Source: Pisolithus tinctorius
Lineage: Eukaryota; Basidiomycota; Agaricomycetes; Boletales; Pisolithaceae
NCBI GenBank assembly: GCA_024663395.1
Contig: JANFAH010000143.1
Span: 1 to 58,112 of the forward strand
Direction: 5' to 3'
DNA: 58,112 nucleotides
Notes under the pieces: model-generated
Databases searched by the model: none
Seen by the model: only the letters and a program-made list of their open reading frames with translations
What the model was told of the DNA's origin: nothing
Program-made: the position numbers and the translations under genes
Shown here: positions 44,155-55,586 of the stretch, one piece after another
Layout of the letters: every line of letters starts with the position of its first letter
Position numbering within the stretch: position 1 is the first letter of the stretch

Positions 44155-47100
44155 TTATGGGGCGCTGGAAAAGGATGGGGGGGGAGCTGAGGAAACGTGC
44201 TGATCTGAAGTACTAGCAAAATACGGATTATTCTGGTAAACCGCTGGAACAGTAAGTGGGCGGGGAAATAAGTGGGATTGAGCTGGGCCCCAGGGGACGT
44301 AAGACAGGTCCTGGTGGGGGAGATATGAATGGTATAATAGCGAGCCAGGCGCACCAGGCATGGCAGTCGGGCGGTTCAACGGAGGCTGATGAGCAACTGG
44401 TGAGACGAGCGGAGTGTGCATTGGAAACGGTCCAGTTGCTGAGAGCTGGCCGGGTCCCAGAATGGCGATTGGGTTGATTATAGGTTGGTGGGACGCTACC
44501 GCTGCAGAAGTAGTGTGCGCCGTAATGGGTTCTGCAGCCGAAGATGGCTTCCGTGCACGGGCTGTTTGTGTAGACTGTTTCTTGCCCCTCGACTGCCTTG
44601 CCTTAGGTTGGGCTCGATCAAACACGTTCATGCTTGTATCCACCTCCAATGCACCTTCCCCGTCGTGTTTCTGTGCCTTCTTTTGCCGAACCTGCTGGGC
44701 AGCGTTACATCGGGTATGTTGGATATCATCCAAGACTCGGAGCGGCGTTTGTCGTAACGAGGGGGGGAGAGCTCTGCGGATATGGGCGTAGTTGTGAATC
44801 GAATATGTGTTCAGCAGATATTTTTGTGTGGGCTCATGACGAACGGCTTTCCGCACTTGTGTTGTCTCGGACCTTTCCTGACGAATGGCACGGTTTACAA
44901 AGCTGGCGCACTTCGAGTCGACACAGTTGTGCTGCACATTCGCAACGCAAATTACATCCTTAGAATTACTGAGTGAAAGTCTGAGATACGGGAAACGAGT
45001 ACTCACATCTGGTGACACAACGATCTTGTCATCGCTGAGTTCCAAGCACGGAAGATGAATCAACGGGTGCAAAGCCGAGAATGAGAGCACCTGAATGGCA
45101 ACGTGCACGACGTTGCGATGGAAAGCGTTGCGTATTAGCACTTCTATGATACGTCCAACAGAGAATCCGGAATCAGTTTTAGGATAAAGAAATATGACGT
45201 GACTGCCGAGTTTAACTTTCTCGCTGTGCTTGGAGATGAACGAGTCGGCTTGGTAAACGTATTGATCTGGGGCTGACAGGGAGGCATCGATCTGGGCGCA
45301 TTGTGTCGTCTTCCAATGTACGGCCTTCGAGATTTCGGTCTTCCCATTTGTACCCTTGATTCGAGTAATATGACCAGTTCCTTGATGAAACTGTCAGCAT
45401 GCAATGATTGGAGGACAAGTAAAGCCGATTACCACAGAGCGTTGTCGGAGCCTCATCATTGACCTTGATTCCAAGGAGCCTGGCGTGTTCTGGATGTTCC
45501 GATAAGAAATCCAAGACTGCTGGTGCGGCCTGAACCCACTTTTGCAGCCGCGGCTCATACCAGAAGCCCCCAGTCAATATATGCTTGACCTGATCGAGAC
45601 GTGCGAATTTCCGACAGGAGTCTTGACTTGGGCGTGTCGGCTGCTATGTATGCAGGAGAGTCGGAACACGTGGTTGTACGATTCATAGCGTTCTGTTGAG
45701 AAGAGAAGCGCAGGTCCGAAGCGACGAATGTACATGGGGAGATGGACAAGGAAGTGAAATTTTGGCTTTGAAATGAGAATGCTCGGAGCACAGATACAGG
45801 TGACGTTGAGAAAGTCTTCTATCGTCCGAGAGAGACATGCCTGGTTATACTAATAAGCGCATGCTACTCGAAAATAACCAAAATAGCTCACCAAGTATTC
45901 ATCGGTATTGTCAATCTTTGTGTGCCAAAGGAGCACCACCAATTCTCCAATACTCGTCCATCCATCCATCACACGCTGCGGGACGAGATCATGAATGACG
46001 AACGGCATGACTTGGGCCAAACTCTTGAAGTGTTTTCCAATGAGTCCACCCTTGTAGCGGCAAATATACTCCGCATTGAGACTTGGCGCATTGAGTCCGT
46101 CCCGATCGATGGCATCCAAGCGGCTTTGAAATGTAGAGACGAGGTTTGCTTTTTCGAGGAGGAAGACTGTTTGGCCCCAGAAGTACTTCACGACACCAAG
46201 AAGTATCGTATGCAGGATCTCCGTTGGCGTGTCTAGATGGATATTCACGTCTACAAATTTTCATCTCAGTATGGTCACAGTCCACGAGTAAAGTACCGAC
46301 CTTTCATACCCAGGAGCGGATTTATTGCATCCTCCAATACCCTTCCCTGAAGAAATCCAGCGAGTTCCTTCTCTAACACCTCCCTAACTTCGCTTTCGGG
46401 CTTAGAAGAAGTGCCAGCTCGCCGCTTGCGAAGGCTCTTGCCCAGTTCAATCACCGTATTTAATATGCCGAGTGAAATTGAATCTCGAACGCCGGTTGTC
46501 GATACAGAAGTCTTGACCTTTTCCGTAGCACCTGATAGCATCGCTAGGCTAAACTGCTCCTTGATCGTGTTCACCGTTCCCTCAGGCGTACGAAGGTTTC
46601 CTGACTGTGCGATATTTATTCATTAGTGACATGGAGTGAAATGAATGCCGAACCGACCTTGAATAGACTACAATATCCCGCATCCGACTCCTTGTGTTCC
46701 TTCTTACCCCCAACGTCGCACGTTCGGCAGAAATGGTTGCAACTCAAGCCAGCTTGACTGCATTCCTCGCCTTGCATTGGATTGTCGCCCACAAGAAATA
46801 GCACTTGAGGAATCAACATCACCTCTTCTTCATCTCTGCAATCCCAGGCTATGATTCCTGACTCCGCCACATTCCTGTTGTAACACCGGGTTCATACAAA
46901 AGAATCTCAAAGGGTTGTTGTACTTACAAAATGGATTCTTTCATTGCATGCATCAGCTCCATCGGAGCCGCATGAGGAGAAGACGTCATGAAACGCACAT
47001 AGAATTCTTGTTCTAACATTTCCCGAGGAAGGTTCGCATTCGTTACATATATCACGTGGTGTTTGTTCCATTGCTTCGAGATGTTCCCAGAGACATCGTC

Positions 47101-48793
47101 CATGAAAATTATCAGCGGTACATTGTACACCATCCGGCCACCCGACTTTCTGCGCCACATGTTAGGACAGAGCGACCCACTTTTTTTCGAGCTCTCGGTC
47201 AGCCCACAAGCAAGTTCCGAGGGGCAGCGGGATATTTCCTCGAACAATCTCCGAAATGAGGCAGTTGGGATAATCTCTCTCTCATCACTGATAATAAAAC
47301 CCGCCTATGAATACATTCAATTACTTCAAAACCAAAATATAATGCAGTGAACGTACCTCAGTTCATGTAGCCGCCCGTCCAAGAGCATACACAGCCTTCG
47401 TTGGAAGGAATCCTGTTGCGCCGCCAGCTATGGCTTCTGGAGCTGCAAGGAAAAAGTGTTCAGGGAAAAAATAGTCACCCGAGCATTCTTGTAACAGTTC
47501 GTCCACAAAATAAACAGTTCCATCTACTTGAACGGCAGGAGGAGAAGGAAGTTCATGAAGTAATTTCCCGCCATTGAAAACCTGTGACATCCCTTCCCCA
47601 CCATCTTCTGGAAAGTCTTGCATTGCGAACTGAGTAAGCGGATTGGTGTAGTCCTGGAATAAACGGTTCGTCAGCGGTGATCAAAAGGCAAGAATGCACG
47701 AACCTTAGCAATAGAATTTGCAATGTCATTGATGTAAAAAATATTCCCTGATGCTGATACGACTTTCCTTGTTGGGTTACCTACGAGGTTCTTGATCTCT
47801 TCATGGCAGCGATTCAAACTATACAGAGATGGGATATCCCGGGCCCCAAGTTCTTTCGCCCAGGACAAGATAGCTCTCTTCTGCGGTTCAGAAAACGGAA
47901 GGCGAGGGGAACTGAAGAGCAGTTCAGTAAGGAAATGCTGCAGATATGTGAATTGGAGTTTCATCGAGCAAAGGGTAGTTAAATCGCACCGCTTTTGAGG
48001 GCCATGGGTATGCTGGATTGTCAACGGATACCTGAAAATTGACATGCGTGGAACCCGGTGCAGGTTCTTCTTCAGCTGTGACATCGCGTTGAGCCGTCGA
48101 TGCGCGAAGCAAAAATATGGATGTACGTACACGGTAACTCAATCCCAAAATCCGGGTCACTGCCATCATCAACGCCGAGGTCGTTACGTGCGGGTATTGA
48201 ACGCGAGGCTGGCGTATAGAAAGGCATATCACCGGAAGCAAGCACATCTTGAAGCTCCTGGAACAAGTCCACTGGCTCGTGAACACGATAATAACGAGAG
48301 TTTGAAATTGCGTTCCAGAGGTCGGAAAGTGGGACTTCAACGGTTGGGAAAGCATCGGCAGTAGCTGGCTCAGGCTCCGAAGTTTGACTGACGACAGGAT
48401 CAAGATCTTCAAGATTTGATGGTAGAGACGATGGGTCGGTGTCCATAACTTGCGAATCGTTGTCGTCCAGACACCCAGCATGAGACTCGTAGGTTGATGA
48501 TTGCGGTGAAAAGTCATGGGCTTGGGGAGTCAAAGCCGTGAAACCTGAAACCGTTTTTCGGCCTTCAATCGTATACTTGACATGACGCTTGTGGACAGCA
48601 GATTCTGCATGACACTTGGTATGCCGGATATGCAGAACTTTCGATCCCGGGCAAACAACACACTCGACCAGTTTGGTACTGGATTGTGTGTATCTAAAAA
48701 CTGATGAGACGATCAATAAATAGAGCAGAATGCGCGTCCATTGTGAAAAAAAAAAAAACCTTTCCCGTCAACAAGATTGAGGGCTTTCCCCAT
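44155..48793 (-). CDS. Transposon T gene 2: large multi-exon transposase-like protein
   Basis: N-terminal Cys/His-rich motif (ECVVCPGSK then HIRHTKCH), an acidic linker, FSEPQKRAILSWAKELGARD, then a core with MDDVSGNISKQWNKH (about 47090), a second Asp in VLFLVGDNPMQ (about 46785) followed by NHFCRTC, the block LDTPTEILHTILLGVVKYFWG (about 46200) and STERYESYNHVFRL (about 45690) whose Glu may be catalytic. A Pro-rich tail ends at 44155. This order (Asp, Asp plus Cys pair, Glu) resembles CACTA-like DDE transposases. It also matches a family I recall as highly multi-copy in Agaricomycetes. Start taken as the ATG at 48793, but the first intron is unresolved. No obvious disabling mutation. Confidence 0.65.
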
Positions 48794-48940
48794 CCTCCGT
48801 AGATTATCGATGTGAGTCGGCGGGCAGAGATTCAATGATAACGTCGACCTTTGGAAACTTGCGAAGTCCACAAGTCACGTGATGCGCCTTGTCACTGCGC
48901 CCTCGACTGTCCACCGTCCCAACCATTATTTCCCCTCAAA

Positions 48941-49740
48941 ATGAGTCTATCGTCCACCAAGCAAACAGTGGTGTTTTGTCCTACCCTGGAACTCATTGAT
49001 TCGGAGACTGCGTTTTTGCAGCCGTTGGTCGTCACTGTCAGCTTCCCAGGGCCTGTGCCTCGACATCTCATTCACAGTAACATCGTTGGTCCTTTTCGCC
49101 GTTTATATTATCATGTTTTGGTACTGAAAAAAAAAATCCGAACAGCCTGTTGAGATCTCCATAACTATTTCTAAGGATGGGGGCACCATGTCACCCGTCG
49201 TTCATGCAGAGGCATGGGATATTTATCATTCTGTCCCCATGGACACTTCTTTAAGCATAAGTCTATTATATTTTGGTCATATATCTTATCCTGATTACAC
49301 TGTAGGGCTCACAGAGTGTTCGAGATAGCCTAACACCCGAAACGTCGATCATGGACCTGCTGATCCCCTTCTTACCGCTACCACATACCTTCGACCACAG
49401 AAATTCTCACCAGTGGATCAGGCTTTGCAAGGATATCGAACGTTGGCTTGTTGAGGATGTCAACACCTCCTATCCTCAGTGGGAGTGGGGTTGGGACGCG
49501 TTTTGGATGGCTTTTATTGGCTCCTACCCGATGTTTCCGGACGGTAAATGGCATCACTGGGACCCAGACATTCCTTTGGACGGGCAATTCATTCGAGATT
49601 GGCTCAATACCGATGAGAACAAAATGGAGAATGAGTCCGGCAGTGTCACTTCACTTGAACATACATTGTCGATTGTCTGGGAAACGTTTTGTAGGCACGT
49701 TGCACTCTTTTATCCCTTCCCGCTGATTTCTACTCAGTAA
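48941..49740 (+). CDS. Transposon T gene 3: divergent small gene, function unknown
   Basis: Divergent from gene 2 with about 150 bases between starts. Begins MSLSSTKQTVVFCPTLELID. The frame is interrupted near 49100, probably by an intron ending AACAG at 49145, then PVEISITISKDGG...EAWDIYHSVPMD, a further intron or frameshift near 49330, and a final exon DLLIPFLPLPHTFDHRNSHQ to FPLISTQ-stop, rich in Trp (PQWEWGWDAFWMAF). I do not recognise it. Confidence 0.5.
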
Positions 49741-50976
49741 TTCTCTACACAAGTCAAGTTGTTTTGTATGCAACTCTGTATGAGTAGGATATGTTGTAGA
49801 TCGATTTTTTCCATGTACCACTCGTCGTTGCAAAACATCGGAATATCAGTGATCTACCATTGGAACAAGGCCTGCGATACCTGCTCCATGTCCCCACCCA
49901 CGTAGAACCAGGCTGCACATTCCCAGAGCACAACTACCACGCTCATCGTTGTTCGTAACTCTCTCCGACCAGCGGCCGTTGCCCTCCCTCTGGATCATGA
50001 TCACAATGCCGAAGAAACCACGTAATATTCGCTACAGATGCAGGCCTTTGACTATTAGACAAGAAGGTTAAACTGATGGTAATTTTGTCTTCGAATGCAT
50101 CTGCAATCGTATACCCTCCATTATAGGTAAGATATGATTGCGATCTTAATAGGATTATTAGCCGCCGGAATGAATGTATCATGGGGAATGTCGATCCGGT
50201 GAGGGCGTCGCCATCAATAGCACTTCCGGTGAAATGACCTACGAAGAAATGCGAAGGCTACCTATCCTTGATTTCGTACTCTGCGACATCTTCCATTGAT
50301 GCTGAAGAAACCACGTAATATTTGCTACAGACGCAGCGCTTTTGACTAGACACGAAGATTAAACTGATAGTAATTTTGTCTTTGAATGCCCCCGCATTCG
50401 TATACCCTCCATTATACATAAGATATTATTGTGATTTCATTGAGATTATGGGCCGGAATGAATACATCGTGGCGAAGGTCGACCCAGCGAGGGCATTGCC
50501 ATCAATAGTACTTCCAGTAAAATGACCTACGAAGAAATGCGTAGGCTACCTAGACACACTCCTCAATGCTTCATGTGCACCCTCCGATTCACAGTATTAT
50601 TTGCTATATAATACATTCGTGGACATTCGCCCCCAAGTCGAGCATCACGTGCTTTTTATATACGGTGGGTATAGCAGAGGGCATATGGCGTATGCTAGTG
50701 ACAAACATATATAGCGTATCCAAAAAAATTGCTACTCAGTGGATCTGGACAATTTCATATTAGCAATATCCACTAAAAGCTCGGTTCCATACACGTGGAG
50801 TATCTTGTCGATGAATCTCAGAGCGTCTTGGCATTATAACCCGTTTCCAAGCTCTAGTTTTTAAATTTATAAAATTAAGCTGTATGTATGCGTGGGATAT
50901 AGATCCAGTGTACGGCATGTAGCATGGCAACCTTTTCCGGCACTTATCCGTTGAATACTTTTGACGTTTGGCCGTG
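49741..50976. repeat. Right subterminal region of T with a 255-260-bp direct repeat
   Basis: No gene. Two direct copies, 50006-50265 and 50299-50552, share AGAAACCACGTAATATT at the start and ACCTACGAAGAAATGCG at the end, at roughly 85 % identity. The remaining 420 bases to the terminus are AT-rich without structure that I can name. Confidence 0.75.
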
Positions 50977-51270
50977 TAGTCTCACTGATGCCATCCTTGG
51001 CCACTCTATACCACAGATACTCACAACCACCCTGTGCATTTCTTCTTTGAATGTGCAGTCTGTGTGCACCCCTTGATCTATTTTCCTTTCAGTTCTTCTG
51101 CTGTCTCCTTGCAGTTGAAACACAAAAACCCTTCCAGTTACCCAATAAACAGTCCCTTCACTCCCTCTTCAAGAACCCATCACATCCTACCATCAAGACC
51201 ATACTACAAGGACTCATCACTAAGAGAAGTCAAAAGTCACACAAAGAAGACAAGTCAGGTGGTACCCCAT
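50977..51270 (+). other. Element C 3' region after transposon T
   Basis: Continues E-like sequence (E 27447-27723) to GGTACCCCAT, where X6 begins. Confidence 0.75.
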
Positions 51271-52532
51271 TGTCACACACCAAAGGTGTTTGGTGAGGTG
51301 GACATGGATGCAGCTGATGAATGGAGATGAAGACCATAGCTCTCATGCAAAGAAGGACAGCCAGAAATGTCGGCAGTCATCCCTCACACAAGAACAAGTC
51401 ATCAATGCCAAAGAAAAAAAGAAGGAAGTGAGTTAAGCACTGACAAAAATTCTTAAGCACCCATGTATGGCATTCCAGTTTTCAGCATATCTCCACCAGT
51501 TTTGCAGATACCAACACCATTCCCACACTCGCTTATAGTGCTCAGCCACATGATCCTACCTTCCAAAATTGGAAAGGATTTGCACACTCCACATGTTTCT
51601 GCAGCACTCCCTCCAAAAGACACTCATTTTGCTAAATCTTCTGATATGGCCACCTCCACATCAATCATTTCGCTTGTCCCCTGTGCTAGGTACCATGGCT
51701 ACATATATCTACCAGGAGTTCCCACCAGCTTCTGTCCTGAAGCGTCCTGGTACATCCCATCCTCATCTGCCCCTCTCAGCCCATCCAGCTTGGACAGCAC
51801 ATTCTTTTTGTCAGTATGACCTCTAGGAAGATGTTCTTTGGTCACCTCAGGTCTGTCATTCACTTGGAAAGGTCTTATGTGGTCATTTCAGTCTCTCCAG
51901 TCCAAGAAGCATATGGATCCTTCCTCCTTGGTCCCTGCAATGTCTTCATACCAGTCTCATCCATCATTCTTCCACAATTGCAACAGCTACAGTAATCTAC
52001 TGTTCTCCACTCTCCCTGATCACATCCATGACAAGTATGATGCACATCTTGCCTCTTTATTGCAAGATACAGCAGAAGACACTCCCCCTTCATCCTCTCT
52101 TCCAACAGAGCCTCATTCATGAAGTTTTTATTTGCTTCACTGAGAGGACAGTAATGGGGGGAAAGTTGTGATCCCCTATGCTCCTGTCACCCCACAAACC
52201 CCCAAAGCTTGACCCCTGTTGACATCTGACTCACCCTGTCTGCTTTTGGATGTACTATATTGGCATCCAATCAGCACTGCCTCTCTGTCATCCCACTTTG
52301 GCCTAGAGGCAATCTCTTCGAGATGTGACATGCACAGCCTCCCCCTAATGCAATTCCAGTGTGCTTTCCCAGTTCCTCCTTCTCTTTTCTTTGGCATTGA
52401 CAACTCATTCTTGTGCATAAGATGACTGCCAACATTCCTGGCTGTCTTCCTATGCATTAGGGCTCTAGTCTTTCATCTCCATTCATCAGCAACATCCATG
52501 TCCACATCACCAAACACCTTTGGTGTGTGACA
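51271..52532. mobile_element. X6: chimeric, head-to-head remnant of element X
   Basis: 51271-52375 is the U3 part of X in + orientation (starting TGTCACACACC). 52376-52532 is the first about 157 bases of U3 in the opposite orientation (ending GTGTGACA). R/U5 is missing from both. The ORF in the + part (51463-52120) is frameshifted near 51770 and has CAA in place of the CGA codon that became TGA in X4 and X5. The left flank CCAT pairs with the X4 left flank as a decayed CCGT duplication. Confidence 0.8.
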
Positions 52533-53670
52533 CTGTCCCCCCTGGATGAACCCTGACCTTTCAGCAGAGGGACTAGCCCATAACTGGGCAGCCCTTGAGG
52601 AAAAAGAGGCCCTGACATCCAACCCTGCACTCACCAAATCAGGTCCTACCAGAAATGCTATCCACATACTGTGCCCCCCAACCCCATGAACAGACTCCCC
52701 TGCAACTCAACATATCACAACTAACACCATAATTACCCCACTGTCAAGATTTTAAACAGCTTGAACCACCAGACTGATGATGATGGTACCCAGGTATCCA
52801 GCAGCAGCACTTTCTTCATGCAAGATGACCCCTGAAACATAGCATTTTGCATGACAAGTGACAGCACAACAAACAATACTTGTATCCTGTGCACCATCCT
52901 GGAATCCATCCAAAAGATCAACCACTTCATACTCTGCTAGCCCACATCAGTTCCATATCAGTCATAAAAAACCTCACTGTTAACTTATCTAGAAATGAAG
53001 ACAGAGATCGGTTCCATTGTAGTGATGCAAATGTATACTGATTCATAGTATGTAGCTGTGCTGTGTCAATGGAGTGCTTGAACACTTCTGCAGGCATGGA
53101 GGGTGAACACTCCTCACAGAGAACACTTAGCTGCTTCCAATTTAGCCAAAATAGCCCTTACCTCCCTGATCATATCTGAATCTGATTTATCCTTTGACCT
53201 GCATTTTGCTATTTGAGGCTTGCATCTAGCAGTAGGATCCCAATGCATCTTTCACCAAGCCCTAATTGCTTGCCACACTGTGAGAGATCCAGAAATAAAA
53301 AGACAAACAAGAATCAACCTTGCTCTTGCCCAACATGCCATGAGATGCCTGTGGGGAACCACCCCACCAGCACCAGAAGTATGGAAAAGTGTAAGGAATA
53401 TGGACTTACCTAGGAACCCTTGTGATTTCCTCTGGAAAAACCTCCATGGATGCTACAAGATCAGCAAATATTGGCTCAAAATTTCACTCTATGAAATGAG
53501 AGGCACATGCCTGTTGTGCAGCAAAACTGAATCAATGCCACATATTCTCACCAAAAGTATGCACTCACCCTTCTGTGCCATCATCTGGCCCCTGGCAGAA
53601 TGTCTATGGTCAATGTGTGGATCTCAATGGCCCATCATGAGCTTTGGGAGGATCCTCAGCACCAGCCTTG
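52533..53670 (+). pseudogene. LINE (non-LTR retrotransposon) ORF2 C-terminal remnant
   Basis: From about 53220 it encodes RINLALAQHAMRCLWGT, DLPRNPCDFLWKNLHGCYKI and CLLCSKTESMPHIL, the Cys/His block found after the RT and RNase H of fungal LINEs (Tad-like). The last Cys of that block is lost. 52533-53200 has short open stretches (for example LSAEGLAHNWAALEEKEAL) that may belong to the same or another element; I see no intact gene. An LTR interrupts it at 53671. Confidence 0.55.
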
Positions 53671-54030
53671 TGTCACAACCATGTGTTTGTCCTAAGTCCC
53701 TACTCACTCCACACTGCTCCACTGGTCATTCACTCACTCTGCACCAACTCTGCCCACACTCTACCATTTATGAGCCTCCTCCACTCTGCCTTTTGTCAGA
53801 CTTGTACTGGTCTACTGTTGGACCACACAGACCATTCTCCAAGAGGTCATGTGACCCTTACCTGTCCAGCCTTTGGACTTCTCCTTGACAGTGTGCAGTC
53901 AGGTACTCTGCAGTGTGCACACCTCATGGTTCAGTGCCTAGACTATTTCCTTTTTGGTTTATTCTGTGTTACCCATCATATGTTTCTCCATCCACCCTTC
54001 ATTCATTGTCCAGGAAGTTTTACTTGAAAA
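53671..54030. mobile_element. Truncated LTR of family b
   Basis: Starts TGTCACAACCATG and follows the solo LTR 686-1421 to about its position 1045 (GGAAGTTTTACTTGAAA), then breaks. No target duplication recoverable. Confidence 0.65.
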
Positions 54031-54164
54031 TTTACAAGTCTCCATATAAAGCTATAAAGCAAGACACTGTTCTTGAAACCTGGCATGGCACCTTGCTAAA
54101 TGAAGGTAATCTTCCAAACAACTGGATTTGGAAGTCAGAGGTTTTAGTTGTTGGAGTGAAATGA
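54031..54164 (+). pseudogene. LINE ORF2 terminus
   Basis: Encodes KQDTVLETWHGTLLNEGNLP and ends VVGVK-stop, similar to the C terminus of fungal Tad-like LINE ORF2. It continues the remnant before the LTR, with a deletion in between. Confidence 0.5.
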
Positions 54165-54989
54165 CCCCTGTCCTTACTTGGACTTAGGCACATGATTATG
54201 TCACTTACATAAGCTGTTAGAGCGCACCCATACACTAGTAAAATTTACCTAGTCCCTCAGTAGCTTGACAGACTACCGAGAGTGAGTACACTTCTACATA
54301 GATAGATTATCCTTACTAACTTGTATAGTTCCCTACAGGTACTATACTCAATATTAGTAGCTTGACAGACTACTGAGGTTCCCTACAGATTCCTCTCTGG
54401 GTTTCCCCTCTGCAATCCCACAAACTTCTTCATTAGTGGGTATTACACCTCAGCATCCTCCAGGGTGTGGTAGATAGGTACCGACAAGGTGAGGATTCCC
54501 ACACTACCTTAACCGGTGTGCATCAAGCATTTCCCCTGGGTGATATTATGAGTTTTATGATTATATGATTATGTTCTGATATGATCCTTGGGTGCAAATC
54601 CCAAATCCCAACATGCTAAGGTAGACCTCAGCAAAACTTGACCATAATCACATGATGAAGTGTGACATTGCTCTGCAAATGGACTGTATGTATATTCAAT
54701 ATCAGCTCATCAGCTCAATATCTTGAAAATCCCTGTGTTTCATATGTATGATATATACACACTTAAAAAGTATACTGTATTGGAGCACAATACATGTGTT
54801 GTAGTTGTAATTAATTTTGGAAGAATATGAAGCACAAAAATCATTACCTCAGCTAGAGAATAGTACCAATTTGGGATGGCATAGTTCACTGTAGCATACA
54901 CTAGATGTCATTAAGCAGCAATGGCATGAAAGCAGCATAGCCATACCCAATGGTCCAAAAATCTACCACAAAAGAAAGGGAGGCACTCA
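54165..54989. other. Non-coding stretch, probably LINE 3' UTR and unassigned DNA
   Basis: No gene seen. GTAGCTTGACAGACTAC occurs twice (about 54261 and 54356) near two copies of TTCCCTACAG, a short direct repeat. AT-rich after 54540. Confidence 0.5.
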
Positions 54990-55586
54990 GTGCAACTAGG
55001 TGAAGAGAATGTGAGTCATGTGTCTGACTTAAATGACCTATGGCTTACTTTGAACATGGTCACATTTAAGAGAACACCAGACAATGGACCTGCACAGGAT
55101 GAGCATGGACAAGCCAGTGGTAATCCTAGGGTTGAGTGGAAAAGGCTAGATTCAGATGACACAGACACAGATGACAGCACAAGAAGTTCATCAGGTGATG
55201 ACAACAATGATGGTAAGTCCTCATGACAAGAAAGTGAAGCCTTGATGCAATACAAAGGTGGCCATAAGTGGAGTAGAGCATCCTGGTTTCCACCATCTGT
55301 CAGTGAAGCATGACATGCATTAGATGACTTGCACTTACTCATGAAGTTGTTGAAATATGGCCACAAAGGGATCCAGCACCAAAACTTGCCCTGGATTACC
55401 ATTGAGCAAGTAGACCAAATGGCTAGGTTTTTGTGGACATATGTCAACACCCAGCCAGGCAACCCAACAGGTGGACATTGGTATAAAGTGGTTGACAAGA
55501 CAGCACAGGATATTCATTTTGGTCAGAGTACACAAGCTCTTTCTCATAGACTCCAGAAATGGACACATGCATACATTGAGGACCAG

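Larger units (their letters stand above)
41645..50976 (-). mobile_element. DNA transposon T (9.3 kb) with three genes
   Basis: The ends are inverted repeats: left CACGGCCGAACGTAAAA and right (reverse-complemented) CACGGCCAAACGTCAAAA, 17 bases with two mismatches. The dinucleotide TA is duplicated (41643-41644 and 50977-50978). The empty site is seen in element E near 27446 (CTCTCTTAC-CA-GTCTTGC), so both borders are secure. T is CpG-rich inside CpG-poor element C, so it arrived late. It carries genes at 42220-44109 and 44155-48793 (minus) and 48941-49740 (plus), and repeats near both ends. The termini resemble CACTA-type elements, but the assignment is tentative. Confidence 0.85.
32218..51270 (+). 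mobile_element. Element C: old Ty3/Gypsy element, sister of E, with large insertions
   Basis: Order: truncated 5' LTR (32218-32445), primer-like site TGGAGCCCACC (32448), gag (interrupted by X5 and an LTR-like insertion), slippery site, pol, and 3' region interrupted by transposon T. Its own 3' LTR is not seen after 51270, where X6 begins. CpG-depleted, frameshifted, dead. The gag-pol layout equals that of A. Confidence 0.85.
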
